DNA of 64,000 nt from CBDCWA01 sp965223255 (GTDB taxonomy: Bacteria > Pseudomonadota > Alphaproteobacteria > Rhizobiales > Hyphomicrobiaceae), in NCBI GenBank assembly GCA_965223255.1, contig CBDCWA010000004.1:2480001-2544000 (forward strand). Direction: 5' to 3'. Below, in pieces: positions 52,717 to 62,090 of the stretch. Both the position numbers and the translations under genes were made by a program. The notes beneath the pieces are model-generated. The model was not told the DNA's origin, searched no databases, and saw only the letters and a list, made by a program, of their open reading frames with translations. Positions within the stretch are counted from its first letter, which is position 1, and each line of letters opens with the position of its first letter.

Positions 52717-53943
52717 TTAGGCGCGCGCGGCTTGGCGATCCGCCAGCACTTCTCCGACCGGTCGATCATCGATTGGCCAGTGCAGCAGCGATGCCAGCGC
52801 TCCACCGATAATTACAATCCACCAGGCAATATCGTATGATCCAGTCATGTCCCAGATCTTGCCACCCAGCCACACGCTGGTGAAGCTGCCGACTTGGTGC
52901 GAAAAGAACACGATGCCATAAAGCGTGGCCATGTACCTGGCGCCAAACATGCCGAACACAATACCTGAAGTCAGCGGCACCGTCGCCAGCCACAGCAAGC
53001 CGATCGATGCCGCAAAAATATAAACCGACCAGGGCGTTAAGGGCACCATCAGGAAAATCGCAAAGATCGCTGAGCGCGCCATGTAGAGCAAAGCGAGCAA
53101 GTATTTCTTGCGGTATATGCCGCCTAGATAACCGGCGATCCACGTGCCAATCAAGTTAAAGCCGCCGATCACCGAGATCGCGGTGGCGCCGATAATCGGG
53201 TCCATGTTCATGTCCTGCAGATAGGCCGGCAGGTGGTTGTTGATGTATTGTACCTGGAAGCCGCAGGTAAAGAAGCCAAGCACCAGAAGCCAAAAGCCCG
53301 GATGTGCCCTGGCTTCCTTCAATGCTTGTCCAAGGCTCTGATCCTCTTTTTTGTCCTTTAGCGCTTCCCCCGCCGCGCCCTTCAAGACGAGCGCCAGCGG
53401 CACCACCAAAAGAACGAATGTGCCGAGCGCCACCAACGCCACATACCAACCGTAGGCACTAATCATCACCTGGCCCGCCGGTACCAGCACCAACTGCCCA
53501 CCAGTCCCGCCGGATGTAATGATGCCGAGCCACAACGACCGCTTTTCATCTGGCGCCACTCGGCTCGCTATGGCAAGCACCAGCGATAACGCACAACCTG
53601 CCGAGCCGACGCCGCTCAAGAAACCAGCGCTCAGCAGCATGCCACCGGGCGTGACCGAGTTTGCCATGAACAGAATGCCAGACGAATACATCAAGGCGGA
53701 CATCACGAGGACCTTGATCGGTCCCCAACGGTCGGCGATCGCGCCGACGAAGGGCGCCGATAGGCCGTAGATCAGCGCTTGCATACCAAAGACCAAGGAG
53801 AGGCTCTCTCGCCCCCACCCGAAATCCTCGGTGATTGGGCGGAGATAAATACCGAACGTCTGGCGACTGCCATAGGTCAGAAATACGATCAATGCTGCGC
53901 AGATCAAAACGAGCATCGGATTGCGCCAGAGCGATTTGGTCAT
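52717..53943 (-). CDS. MFS transporter (oxalate/formate antiporter-like OFA or monocarboxylate family)
   Basis: 408 residues, twelve membrane helices. MFS motif A is GAIADRWGPIKVL after helix 2, with SRQTFGIYLRPITEDFGWGR near the N-terminus. The pattern is like monocarboxylate/OFA-type carriers (anion transport). In view of the oxalate genes about 15-20 kb away, an organic-acid substrate is reasonable, but it sits in the operon of the CoxL-type enzyme, so its cargo could be that enzyme's substrate. AGGA precedes the ATG. Confidence 0.85.
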   Translation of the reverse strand: MTKSLWRNPMLVLICAALIVFLTYGSRQTFGIYLRPITEDFGWGRESLSLVFGMQALIYGLSAPFVGAIADRWGPIKVLVMSALMYSSGILFMANSVTPGGMLLSAGFLSGVGSAGCALSLVLAIASRVAPDEKRSLWLGIITSGGTGGQLVLVPAGQVMISAYGWYVALVALGTFVLLVVPLALVLKGAAGEALKDKKEDQSLGQALKEARAHPGFWLLVLGFFTCGFQVQYINNHLPAYLQDMNMDPIIGATAISVIGGFNLIGTWIAGYLGGIYRKKYLLALLYMARSAIFAIFLMVPLTPWSVYIFAASIGLLWLATVPLTSGIVFGMFGARYMATLYGIVFFSHQVGSFTSVWLGGKIWDMTGSYDIAWWIVIIGGALASLLHWPIDDRPVGEVLADRQAARA

Positions 53944-54013
53944 GTAGCTGGTCCTGAATTATGAACTTACCATGGTGTTTCTGTTTGCCCCACTTGGGAT
54001 CGCGCGGGATAGT

Positions 54014-54736
54014 CTAGGGGCCACGCACCAATGCCAGCAAAGTCCCCGCGTACTCGGAGGCCATGGGCGTCGGTACATCGCCGGCATGCTTTTGATAAAG
54101 CTTGATCGTTTCGAGATTGATGCGCGGTCGGCCGGCAAGTTCGGTCAGGAAATTTGCAGTCGCGTTTGCAAAATCACCACTGGAAAACACCCGGCTCGCA
54201 AGACCAAACAGCACGGCTTCCTGGGCAGAAATTTCCGCACCTGAATAAATCAGATAGCTCAGCGCTTTGGCCGGCACCTTCTTCAAGACGGCGGACATAG
54301 CCAGCGTTGGAGGAATATTGTGTTTGATTTCCGGAAACGAGAATTTTGCCTCCTCTGCAGCGAGCGTGATATCAGCGCCCCCGGCAAGTGCTGCACCAAA
54401 GCCAACAGCGTCGCCGTGCACCAGCGATACCACCGGGATCGGACAAGCGTTTATGGCGTCATAAACGCCCAGGACTGCGCCCATTTGTTGGACGCGGATA
54501 TCGTAGGCCCGCATCCCTTCGCGGCTCTCTCCTTTGCCGTCCCGGCCCTTGCAAAAGTACGCCCCGCGCCCTTCGATCACCACCAGCGAATGATCGCGAT
54601 TGCGTCCAAGCTCTTCGATCAGTTCCGCAAGTTTGACCATCATGGCGCGGTTGATGATGTTGCCATCATCTGGCCGATTGAGATCGATGCGCGCGATTGC
54701 GCTGTCGACCGTCACCTTGAATTCGAAGTTCTCCAT
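54014..54736 (-). CDS. Enoyl-CoA hydratase/isomerase family protein
   Basis: 240 residues from the ATG at 54736 (AGAGGA). Crotonase fold: IARIDLNRPDDGNIINRAMM, the oxyanion loop GDAVGFGAALAGGADITLAA and FSFPEIKHNIPPTLA carrying a catalytic-site glutamate. The first oxyanion segment (VVIEGRGAYFCKGRDGKGES) is unusual in its charges, so this may be a variant enzyme. It follows the CoxL-type gene by 19 bases and is in the same operon. Confidence 0.85.
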   Translation of the reverse strand: MENFEFKVTVDSAIARIDLNRPDDGNIINRAMMVKLAELIEELGRNRDHSLVVIEGRGAYFCKGRDGKGESREGMRAYDIRVQQMGAVLGVYDAINACPIPVVSLVHGDAVGFGAALAGGADITLAAEEAKFSFPEIKHNIPPTLAMSAVLKKVPAKALSYLIYSGAEISAQEAVLFGLASRVFSSGDFANATANFLTELAGRPRINLETIKLYQKHAGDVPTPMASEYAGTLLALVRGP

Positions 54737-54755
54737 ACTTTTTGTCCTCTCTGAA

Positions 54756-57107
54756 TTATTCAATCACCTGGCGCGGGCCCGCACGCCCTTGTTCGACCAG
54801 GTCTACGATGCGTCCCGGTAGAATTGGTGTTTCGTTGATGCGCACGTCAAATGGCTTCAGCGCGTCTTCGACTGCGCTTAGGATTGCTGCAATCGAGGCA
54901 ATAGTGCCGCCTTCTCCCGCACCCTTTACACCAAGTGGGTTGAGCGGTGACGGCGTTTCCATGTGATGCAGGTCGACGCGTGGAACGTCCGTTGCCATCG
55001 GCAACAAATACTCGGCAAACGTGGTTGTGACCGGCTGCGCATCCTCGCTGAACTGCAGGCGCTCGAATAAGGCATTGCCGATGCCATGGGCAACCCCGCC
55101 CACGACCTGCCCTTCGACGATCATCGGATTGATAGCCTTGCCGCAGTCATGGCTGACGTAGAACCGCAAGATCTTTACATGTCCCGTCTCGATATCGACC
55201 TCGACTTCTGCAACGTGGGCGCTATTTGAGTAGGTCGATTGATCAGGACGGAAATGCGCGGTTGCTTCAAGGCCCGGCTCATAATCGGTCCGCATCGCAT
55301 AGCCATACATGCCGATCGACTGGGTTGCCACCTCGCGGAAACTCTTGCGCAGGCTGGAGGCGCCTTTGACCTGGACAAAACCGTTTTCAAGCTCCAGATC
55401 GCCAGCGTCCGCCTCTAGCATCTCCGAGGCAATTTTCTTTATCTTCTCTGCCAGTTCCAGGGCTGCGACATGGGCAGACGAGCCGGCATTCACAGCTGTG
55501 CGAGCGGCGAACGTGCCGATACCAAGCGCTACCGTGCTGGAATCGCCCGTAATGACAGTGACGTCGTCATAGGAAATTCCGAGCTGATCGGCGACGATTT
55601 GGGCCAGTGTTGTCTTATGCGATTGGCCTTGTGGTGTCGCACCGGAGTAGACCGTGACCTTTCCGGTCGTCGAAATGCGTACTGTCGCTGCTTCATAGGG
55701 GCCAAGCCCTGTCGCCTCGACGGCACTTGAAAGGCCGATGCCGATATAACGCCCCTCCTTCAACGCCTGGGTTTGCCGGTCCGCAAAATCCGCGTAGCCG
55801 GCCGCCGCCAGCACTTGCGCCTGACAACCTGGATAATCGCCGCTGTCGTAGGTGACCGGGCGCCCATCGCGAAACACCAGGCCGACCTCATAGGGCATCA
55901 GGTCCGGCGTGACGAAATTCCGTCGTCTGACTTCGGCGCGATCTATATCGAGCTTGCGCGCAACCAGATCCATCATGCGTTCCATGGCGACCACGGCTTG
56001 TGGTCGCCCGGCGCCCCGCACTGGGGTGCACGATATTCGGTTGGTGTAGACGACCACCAAATCCATGTCATAGGCCGGCAGCACGTATGGGCCGGGCACG
56101 GTTGTTGCCGCGATCCATGGCAGCACCAAACCCCAGGGCAGATAGGCACCGGCATCATGAACAAGCCGTCCTCTGAGCCCCCGCAGCCGTCCATCCGCCT
56201 CGACCGCAATCTCCAGATCCCAGTATTCATCGCGCTCCTGGTGGGTCGCCAAAAAATTTTCCCGCCGATCCTCGATCCATTTGACCGGCCGGCCCAGCTT
56301 CATTGATGCCGCTGCCGCGACACCATATTCAGGATAGAAGGCACCCTTCGGCCCAAACCCGCCACCCACATCCTGGGTGATGACGCGCACCTGATGGTCT
56401 GCGAAATCCAGCACATCAAGAAAGGCGCGTTTGATGCGATGCGATCCCTGGGTAGAGGCATAAACCGTCAATTGCTCGATATTTCTGTCGTAATTCGCAA
56501 CAATGCCGCGACATTCAATGAAGAACGGACCACCGCGATGTTGGAATATGCGATCCTTAAAAACATGGGGCGCATCGCGGAACGCGGCATCGATATCACC
56601 CGATTTGATCGGCACCCGGGCAGCGATATTGTTTTCACACTCAGCATGGGCCAGCGGCGCGCCGTCATCGATGGCCTTTAGGCAATCGCTAACCGCTGGC
56701 AGGACATCATAATCGACCTCGACAAGCTGTGCCGCATCCTCCGCGATATACCGCGTATCGGCGATGACGGCCGCAACGGGCTCACCAACGTAACAGACCT
56801 CGTCTCGCGCGAGTGCATAAGGGACATGCAATTGTGAAATCGCGGCAGGGGCCACATAAAGCGGCAGCGGGTTGGCCTGCATTGCATCCGGCAGATCCGT
56901 AAACGTCAGTACGGCATGAACGCCAGGTAGGTCTCGTGCCGCCGTGGCATCTATGGCGGTAATGCGCGCATGCGCATGCGGGCTGCGCACGAAGGCTGCC
57001 GCGAGAGTACCCGGCAATTTAATGTCATCGACATAGCGGCCATCGCCACTTAGCAGAGCTGGATCTTCCTTGCGCGGTACGCTTGCCCCGAACCATTTTG
57101 CCCCCAT
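54756..57107 (-). CDS. CoxL-type molybdenum hydroxylase large subunit (form II-like)
   Basis: 783 residues, xanthine dehydrogenase family. GDGRYVDDIKLPGTLAAAFV and CYVGEPVAAVIADTRYIAED in the first domain, then GGFGPKGAFYPEYGVAAAAS, VRGAGRPQAVVAMERMMDLV (the RGAGR loop of form II-type proteins, not the AYRCSFR of true CO dehydrogenase), and the C-terminal GVKGAGEGGTIASIAAILSA carrying the catalytic glutamate. CO dehydrogenase activity is therefore unlikely and the substrate is unknown. The 2Fe-2S subunit precedes it (TAATG overlap), but no FAD-subunit gene is seen. Confidence 0.9.
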   Translation of the reverse strand: MGAKWFGASVPRKEDPALLSGDGRYVDDIKLPGTLAAAFVRSPHAHARITAIDATAARDLPGVHAVLTFTDLPDAMQANPLPLYVAPAAISQLHVPYALARDEVCYVGEPVAAVIADTRYIAEDAAQLVEVDYDVLPAVSDCLKAIDDGAPLAHAECENNIAARVPIKSGDIDAAFRDAPHVFKDRIFQHRGGPFFIECRGIVANYDRNIEQLTVYASTQGSHRIKRAFLDVLDFADHQVRVITQDVGGGFGPKGAFYPEYGVAAAASMKLGRPVKWIEDRRENFLATHQERDEYWDLEIAVEADGRLRGLRGRLVHDAGAYLPWGLVLPWIAATTVPGPYVLPAYDMDLVVVYTNRISCTPVRGAGRPQAVVAMERMMDLVARKLDIDRAEVRRRNFVTPDLMPYEVGLVFRDGRPVTYDSGDYPGCQAQVLAAAGYADFADRQTQALKEGRYIGIGLSSAVEATGLGPYEAATVRISTTGKVTVYSGATPQGQSHKTTLAQIVADQLGISYDDVTVITGDSSTVALGIGTFAARTAVNAGSSAHVAALELAEKIKKIASEMLEADAGDLELENGFVQVKGASSLRKSFREVATQSIGMYGYAMRTDYEPGLEATAHFRPDQSTYSNSAHVAEVEVDIETGHVKILRFYVSHDCGKAINPMIVEGQVVGGVAHGIGNALFERLQFSEDAQPVTTTFAEYLLPMATDVPRVDLHHMETPSPLNPLGVKGAGEGGTIASIAAILSAVEDALKPFDVRINETPILPGRIVDLVEQGRAGPRQVIE

Positions 57108-57601
57108 TATTTCCCTCCCGCGGCCCTGTCATTCATTTTCGCTGCAGCGGCAAGTGCTGCGTCCACGATCGCCTGATATCCCGTACAGCGGCAGAGATTG
57201 CCGGTCATCACAATACGCAGATCGTCCTCGCTTGGTGCCGGGTTCTCTTTCAGGTATTCGCTGAGTGTCATTAACATGCCGGGCGTGCAAAAACCGCACT
57301 GTAGGGCGTGATGGTCGCGGAACGCCTGTTGCAGGCCATTGAGGCTCCCGTCTTCGCCAAGCCCTTCGACCGTTGTCAGCGACCGCCCATCGGCCTGAAC
57401 CGCCAGCATGAGACAGGAGCGGGCGGCTTGACCGTCAACGTGAATAGTGCAGGCTCCGCAAACGCCATGCTCGCAGCCGACGTGGGTGCCTGTCAGATCG
57501 ATTTCGTGGCGCAAGAAATCGGCAAGCAGCATGCGGGTTTCAACGTCGCGCGTATAGGTTTGTCCGTTAACGGTCATTGTGATGGTGCGCCGGTCCGCCA
57601 T
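57107..57601 (-). CDS. 2Fe-2S subunit of the molybdenum hydroxylase (CoxS-type)
   Basis: 164 residues with two 2Fe-2S sites: CEHGVCGACTIHVDGQAARS (plant-type) and CGFCTPGMLMTLSE...GNLCRCTGYQAIV (alpha-helical), the standard small subunit of xanthine dehydrogenase-type enzymes. The stop TAA joins the large-subunit ATG as TAATG. It is the first gene of a minus-strand operon with CoxL, hydratase and MFS genes. Confidence 0.95.
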   Translation of the reverse strand: MADRRTITMTVNGQTYTRDVETRMLLADFLRHEIDLTGTHVGCEHGVCGACTIHVDGQAARSCLMLAVQADGRSLTTVEGLGEDGSLNGLQQAFRDHHALQCGFCTPGMLMTLSEYLKENPAPSEDDLRIVMTGNLCRCTGYQAIVDAALAAAAKMNDRAAGGK

Positions 57602-57863
57602 TAACTAGTCTCCCAAGTGTGAGCACCTTTGTAGCATCTATCCTAAGTGGCGCAGTCGCCAGTCGACCCGAAGAATCGGAAAAACCGATCGCAATCCGGA
57701 TCTGCCGCCACCGTCATAGAACTAGCACAGGTCTCTGCCATCTCGTCACAACCCCGCCATTGGCCTTGTCCCCTTATGCCTTCCCGGCTACGGTTAGCTC
57801 CGTTCCGGAAGAAAAAAAAGTCGGGGCGCAAGGGAGCAATTTTATAGAATTTCGGGAGGGGAT

Positions 57864-59942
57864 ATGGATCCCGCATCGACGTTGGGCCTTGAGCTCATGG
57901 GGCGCGAGGCCGTCCAGGCGCTGTTTATCTTGTTCGAACCGCAACGCCTGGTATTTCTGATATCAGGAGTTCTGCTGGGTTTGACCGTCGGTATTATCCC
58001 AGGGCTCAGCGGTCTCGTCGGCCTGACATTGCTGCTACCCTTCACTTATGCCATGGACCCATATTCGGCGCTGGCTATGATGCTAGGGCTGGGCGCAGTG
58101 ACGACGACCGGTGATACGATACCAGCAGTATTGTTCGGCGTGCCGGGAACGACCGGGTCTGCCGCCACGATCCTCGATGGTTATCCGATGGCCCGGCGAG
58201 GCGAAGCCAGCCGGGCTTTTGGCGCGGCTTTTACCGCATCGGTAATCGGTGGTTTGTGTGGTGCCCTCTTGTTGGGTGTCAGTCTCCCTATACTTCGGCC
58301 CTTCATGTTATCATTCTCCCAACCTGAAATGTTGGCGATATGCGTGTTCGGTCTGTCGTTGGTTGCCGTTTTGTCGGGCAGCGCACCGTTGAAAGGGTTG
58401 ATCGCCGCATGTTTGGGGATCCTTGTCGCCACCATTGGCGAAGCAGATGGCCAGTTGCGATTAACCTTTGAAACTGAATATCTCTGGGACGGCATGCCGC
58501 TCGTCCCATTTGCTCTTGGCATCTTTGCGATTCCCGAACTTGCCGACTTGATGATAACGCGCAAGACGGTTGCAGGCGGTCACACTCGGGTCGGTCGGGT
58601 CGGACAGCTGCAAGGCGTAAAGGACGTTTTCCGTAACTGGTTCCTGGTATTGCGCTGTGGCCTCATCGGATCAGGTCTAGGCTCAATACCAGGAATTGGG
58701 GCGTCCGTCGTTGACTGGGTTGCCTATGGTCATGCAGCGAGGACCGAGAAAGGTGCGCAGGAAACCTTTGGTAAGGGCGATGTCAGAGGCGTAATAGCTT
58801 CGGAATCCTCTAACAACGCGAAGGAGGGTGGCGCCCTTGTGCCCACGATTGCATTTGGCGTCCCGGGCTCTGCGTCAATGGCACTGCTGCTGGGGGCCTT
58901 CCTGATACATGGTATTGTGCCTGGCCCTAAGATGCTGACTGAGAATCTCGATATTACCTACACGATGGTCTGGTCGGTTGCCATCGCCAATATCGTGGGA
59001 GCGGGTCTATGCTTTGCGTTTGCCGATAAGCTCGCAAAAATCGCGACCATCCGTGCCAGCATTCTTGTGCCCGTCGTTCTTGCCATTGTTTTCCTTGGCG
59101 CCTTTCAAGGCCACAAGTCTTGGGTTGATCTGTATATGCTGTTGGGCTTCGGTGCGCTCGGTTGGCTTATGAAGCGCTTGCGTTGGCCGCGTCCGCCGCT
59201 GGTTTTGGGGTTCGTTTTGGGTGGCCTCATCGAGCGCTATTTGTTTATTTCCATCCAGCGATGGGAATTCGAATGGCTCTATCGACCGGTCGTTGTTTTT
59301 ATCCTTATCATTACGTTGTTGAGCATACTGTGGCCCCTTATAGATCGCTTGCGTCGCCCGACCGCAGGTGGCTCGAAAATCGCATTTGGTGTGCAAAGCG
59401 GTTACCTGCGCAATCCCGACCTTCCATTTTCGCTTCTGATTGCAGGTGCCTTCGCATTTGCGGCCTATTCGGTTGCGGGTCTGGGTCTCCAAGCCAAGCT
59501 TGCCCCAACTTCCGTCGGCCTTGCTGGCTTGGTTCTTACAGCCATCTTGGTGCTAACGTCGGCATTGATGGTACCAGCCAGAAATACTGAGGCATCGGGA
59601 AGCGCAGGCAGCGATGAAGCGCACTTCGACATTCAGGCTGATTATGGCGATCTCACAGCGGGTACCATCTATTCGAGAGCGGCACGGTTCTTCGTATGGT
59701 GCGCTGGCTATGTGCTGTTGGCCCACACGATCGGCATGCTACCGGCCCTTGGTCTCTTTCTCTTCATCTACATGCTGGTCGAGGGGCGAGAAAAACTGCT
59801 CATGACCGGGCTGGTGACCGCGGGAGTGTCAGTGTTCTGTTACGTGATGTTCCACATGATTTTGCGGGTCCCCTGGCCGCATGCTCTGGTCGGCAAATGG
59901 TATCCCTTCCTGCGCGGCATACGGGAGCTCAATCTGTTTTGA
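57864..59942 (+). CDS. TTT permease: fused TctA-TctB
   Basis: 692 residues. The first 500 are TctA: GIIPGLSGLVGLTLLLPFTY, TGDTIPAVLFGVPGTTGSAA, and GKGDVRGVIASESSNNAKEG, with some 11-12 helices. The rest (residues about 530-692) has four hydrophobic helices arranged as in TctB (LPFSLLIAGAFAFAAYSVAG, AHTIGMLPALGLFLFIYMLV). TctA and TctB are usually separate genes, so this is a fusion. GGGAGGGG before the ATG. The TctC receptor lies convergent downstream. Confidence 0.88.
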   Translation: MDPASTLGLELMGREAVQALFILFEPQRLVFLISGVLLGLTVGIIPGLSGLVGLTLLLPFTYAMDPYSALAMMLGLGAVTTTGDTIPAVLFGVPGTTGSAATILDGYPMARRGEASRAFGAAFTASVIGGLCGALLLGVSLPILRPFMLSFSQPEMLAICVFGLSLVAVLSGSAPLKGLIAACLGILVATIGEADGQLRLTFETEYLWDGMPLVPFALGIFAIPELADLMITRKTVAGGHTRVGRVGQLQGVKDVFRNWFLVLRCGLIGSGLGSIPGIGASVVDWVAYGHAARTEKGAQETFGKGDVRGVIASESSNNAKEGGALVPTIAFGVPGSASMALLLGAFLIHGIVPGPKMLTENLDITYTMVWSVAIANIVGAGLCFAFADKLAKIATIRASILVPVVLAIVFLGAFQGHKSWVDLYMLLGFGALGWLMKRLRWPRPPLVLGFVLGGLIERYLFISIQRWEFEWLYRPVVVFILIITLLSILWPLIDRLRRPTAGGSKIAFGVQSGYLRNPDLPFSLLIAGAFAFAAYSVAGLGLQAKLAPTSVGLAGLVLTAILVLTSALMVPARNTEASGSAGSDEAHFDIQADYGDLTAGTIYSRAARFFVWCAGYVLLAHTIGMLPALGLFLFIYMLVEGREKLLMTGLVTAGVSVFCYVMFHMILRVPWPHALVGKWYPFLRGIRELNLF

Positions 59943-59989
59943 CGGGACCCAAGTGGCCCGCAATGGCAAGTCTTGTGGCTCATTCCTAA

Positions 59990-60028
59990 CAAAAAATAGG
60001 GCGCTCACTCATGTCGTGAGCGCCCTAT
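59990..60028 (-). terminator. Intrinsic terminator of the TctC gene (bidirectional)
   Basis: A perfect 13-base stem ATAGGGCGCTCAC (59996-60008) with GTGAGCGCCCTAT (60016-60028) around a seven-base loop, flanked on the minus-strand side by six T (59995-59990). This is a strong terminator for the minus-strand TctC gene that ends at 60070. On the plus strand the tail is CGTTTA only, so it may weakly stop the permease transcript too. Confidence 0.85.
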
Positions 60029-60069
60029 CGTTTATTGCCACTGGTAAGGAAAGTACCGAGAACTTAGTT

Positions 60070-61164
60070 TTACTTCTTTTTCTTCTTCTTTTTCTTCTTA
60101 ACGCAGTTCTTTACGCACTTCTCAACCTTGCCCTTCATGGCAGCCCGGGCAACCTCGATCAGCCCCTTCGGCGTCGAAAGCGCTTCTTTGGTGATCTTGT
60201 TTAGTTCCTCGCCGCTCATGTAGTCCAGGTTTTGCCGGCGTTTTTTAGCTGACGCCTTGGTCGCCGGATCCTCAATGAACTTCTTGAAGGCAACGCGAAG
60301 TGCCTGCAGCCGATCCTTTGGTACGTCTTGAGGCGCGATAACCGAGCGCCCGACAGCGCCACCGACTGATAAGAACCTAAGAATAGTTTTCTTATCCTTG
60401 TCGTCCGTCAGATCTTGCATCAACGGGATTTTCGGCCAGTCAGCCTCGCGCTTGAGACCGACTTGCACCAACGGAACCAGCTTACCGGCTTTGATCTGGT
60501 CGTATCGGCGGATTTTCCAGCTGGCCCAGGCGCTCGATTGCGCATCAAGATCACCGCGATCGATTGCCAGCGTCTGCGGAGCAGAACCACTGTAACCGCA
60601 GACTTGGCGGAATTTGACGCCCAGCAACACCTTCATGGCGCGCGGCATGATGTAGCCCTGCGAGCCCTTGCCGGAGCACCCGATGATCACTTCATGCTTC
60701 ATCGCCTCTTGGATCGTCTTAACCTTATGGTTACCCCGGATCATCACCATTGGGTTGACCGGCGTCAACCGACCGATATAGCTCATTTTGCCGGCATCGA
60801 ATTTGGCGCGTTTCGGGAACAATAACTGTGTCACCGCGAGGGCATCTGGGAGTATGCCGACCACGGAGCCATCATGAGCTGCGTTGTTATAGAGGTAGTT
60901 TGAGCCACGTATGCCGCCACCGCCTCTTTTTTGTAGCATGACCACGTTTGGCTTGCCTGGAATATGCTTGCCCCAATGCTCGCCGAGAAGCTGCACATAG
61001 CTGCCGTAAGATCCGCCAACCGAATAAGGGTTGATCACCTGCAGGTCTCGACCCTTATAGAAGTCGGCGACCTTGTCAGCTGACGCCGGCGTCACTGTCG
61101 CAGCAAACGCCACCGCAGCAACGGCGGCAACGGCTGTCGCCCCGCCTAACTTGCGAAATTGCAT
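60070..61164 (-). CDS. TctC-like TTT receptor with a poly-lysine tail
   Basis: 364 residues: a signal peptide (residues 1-29, ending ASA-D), then a TctC/Bug-type domain (FYKGRDLQVINPYSVGGSYG, NVVMLQKRGGGGIRGSNYLY, YIGRLTPVNPMVMI). The C-terminus is a CVKNCVK segment and nine lysines (bases 60073-60099), which is not part of the family. It faces the fused permease gene and should be its receptor. Confidence 0.9.
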   Translation of the reverse strand: MQFRKLGGATAVAAVAAVAFAATVTPASADKVADFYKGRDLQVINPYSVGGSYGSYVQLLGEHWGKHIPGKPNVVMLQKRGGGGIRGSNYLYNNAAHDGSVVGILPDALAVTQLLFPKRAKFDAGKMSYIGRLTPVNPMVMIRGNHKVKTIQEAMKHEVIIGCSGKGSQGYIMPRAMKVLLGVKFRQVCGYSGSAPQTLAIDRGDLDAQSSAWASWKIRRYDQIKAGKLVPLVQVGLKREADWPKIPLMQDLTDDKDKKTILRFLSVGGAVGRSVIAPQDVPKDRLQALRVAFKKFIEDPATKASAKKRRQNLDYMSGEELNKITKEALSTPKGLIEVARAAMKGKVEKCVKNCVKKKKKKKKK

Positions 61165-61437
61165 CTGAATTTTCCCTTGCTTGTCTTCAATTCACGAAAT
61201 TGATTTCGTTTCGTTTTAGTGCATCAGGATCATCTATTTTTATTTTTTTCGTGTCCCAGCCTTACCATGCCGGCCAACTCCAGCCAACCGCTTCGTGACA
61301 ATGCGCCATGGTTAAGGGCGCACCAGCGGTCACCAGCCAAATCCCGCGAAGCTTATTTGTTTGCCAGATAAGGCCCGATTTACAAGCGTATGCCATCGTT
61401 TTAGGTTCCCCACCTGAGCCGCTGGAGGGGAAATTTG

Positions 61438-62085
61438 ATGTACTATGACGCACTCAAGAACGAGCACGGTCTGGCCTATGATCCGATTAAGGCTCTGGCG
61501 GCGCCACGACCGATCGGATGGGTCTCGACACTATCGAAAGAGGGGGTGGCCAATTTGGCGCCCTATAGTTTTTTCAACATGGTGGCGGAAAAGCCTGCGT
61601 ACGTCTTTTTTTCCTCGAGCAGCTCCAAAGACAGCTGGCGCAACGCCGAGGACACTGGTGAATTCGTCTGTTCACTCGCCACCTATGATCTACGCGAACA
61701 GATGAACATTTCCGCCACCGTGGTGCCATCAAATGTGAGCGAATTCGAACTGGCCGGGCTAACACCGGCCCCCTCGCATTTCGTGAAGCCGCCTCGCGTT
61801 AAGGAGAGCCCAGCAGCACTCGAGTGCAAGTATTGGAAGACCGTCGAATTGCCGGATCATAATGGCCAGGGCAAGCAGCATGCCGTCGTGTTTGGCCTTG
61901 TGGTTGGCGTTCATATTGAAGAGCATGCGATAAAGGACGGCCGCGTCGACACCGGTAACCTTCGCATGCTGACCCGTCTAGGCTACCGCGATTACGGCGT
62001 CGTCGAACCAAGCTCCGTGTTCAGCATGGGCCCGCCTTATCTGGACGAAACCGGCAACGTCAAATTCGGAGAGCCACCCAAATAG
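61438..62085 (+). CDS. Flavin reductase family protein (FMN-binding split barrel)
   Basis: Start at the ATG at 61438 (GGAGGGG spaced by seven bases). 215 residues: APRPIGWVSTLSKEGVANLA and PYSFFNMVAEKPAYVFFSSS are the diagnostic FMN-binding loops of the HpaC/flavin reductase family with the DIM6/NTAB-type extension (ALECKYWKTVELPD). It may supply reduced flavin or, in the latter subgroup, act on an aromatic acid or ester. No monooxygenase partner is adjacent. Confidence 0.88.
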   Translation: MYYDALKNEHGLAYDPIKALAAPRPIGWVSTLSKEGVANLAPYSFFNMVAEKPAYVFFSSSSSKDSWRNAEDTGEFVCSLATYDLREQMNISATVVPSNVSEFELAGLTPAPSHFVKPPRVKESPAALECKYWKTVELPDHNGQGKQHAVVFGLVVGVHIEEHAIKDGRVDTGNLRMLTRLGYRDYGVVEPSSVFSMGPPYLDETGNVKFGEPPK

Positions 62086-62090
62086 CCGAC

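Noticed and set aside
54756..57107. Aerobic carbon monoxide dehydrogenase
   Set aside because: The active-site loop reads VRGAGR, not the AYRCSFR of form I CoxL, and no CoxM gene is present.
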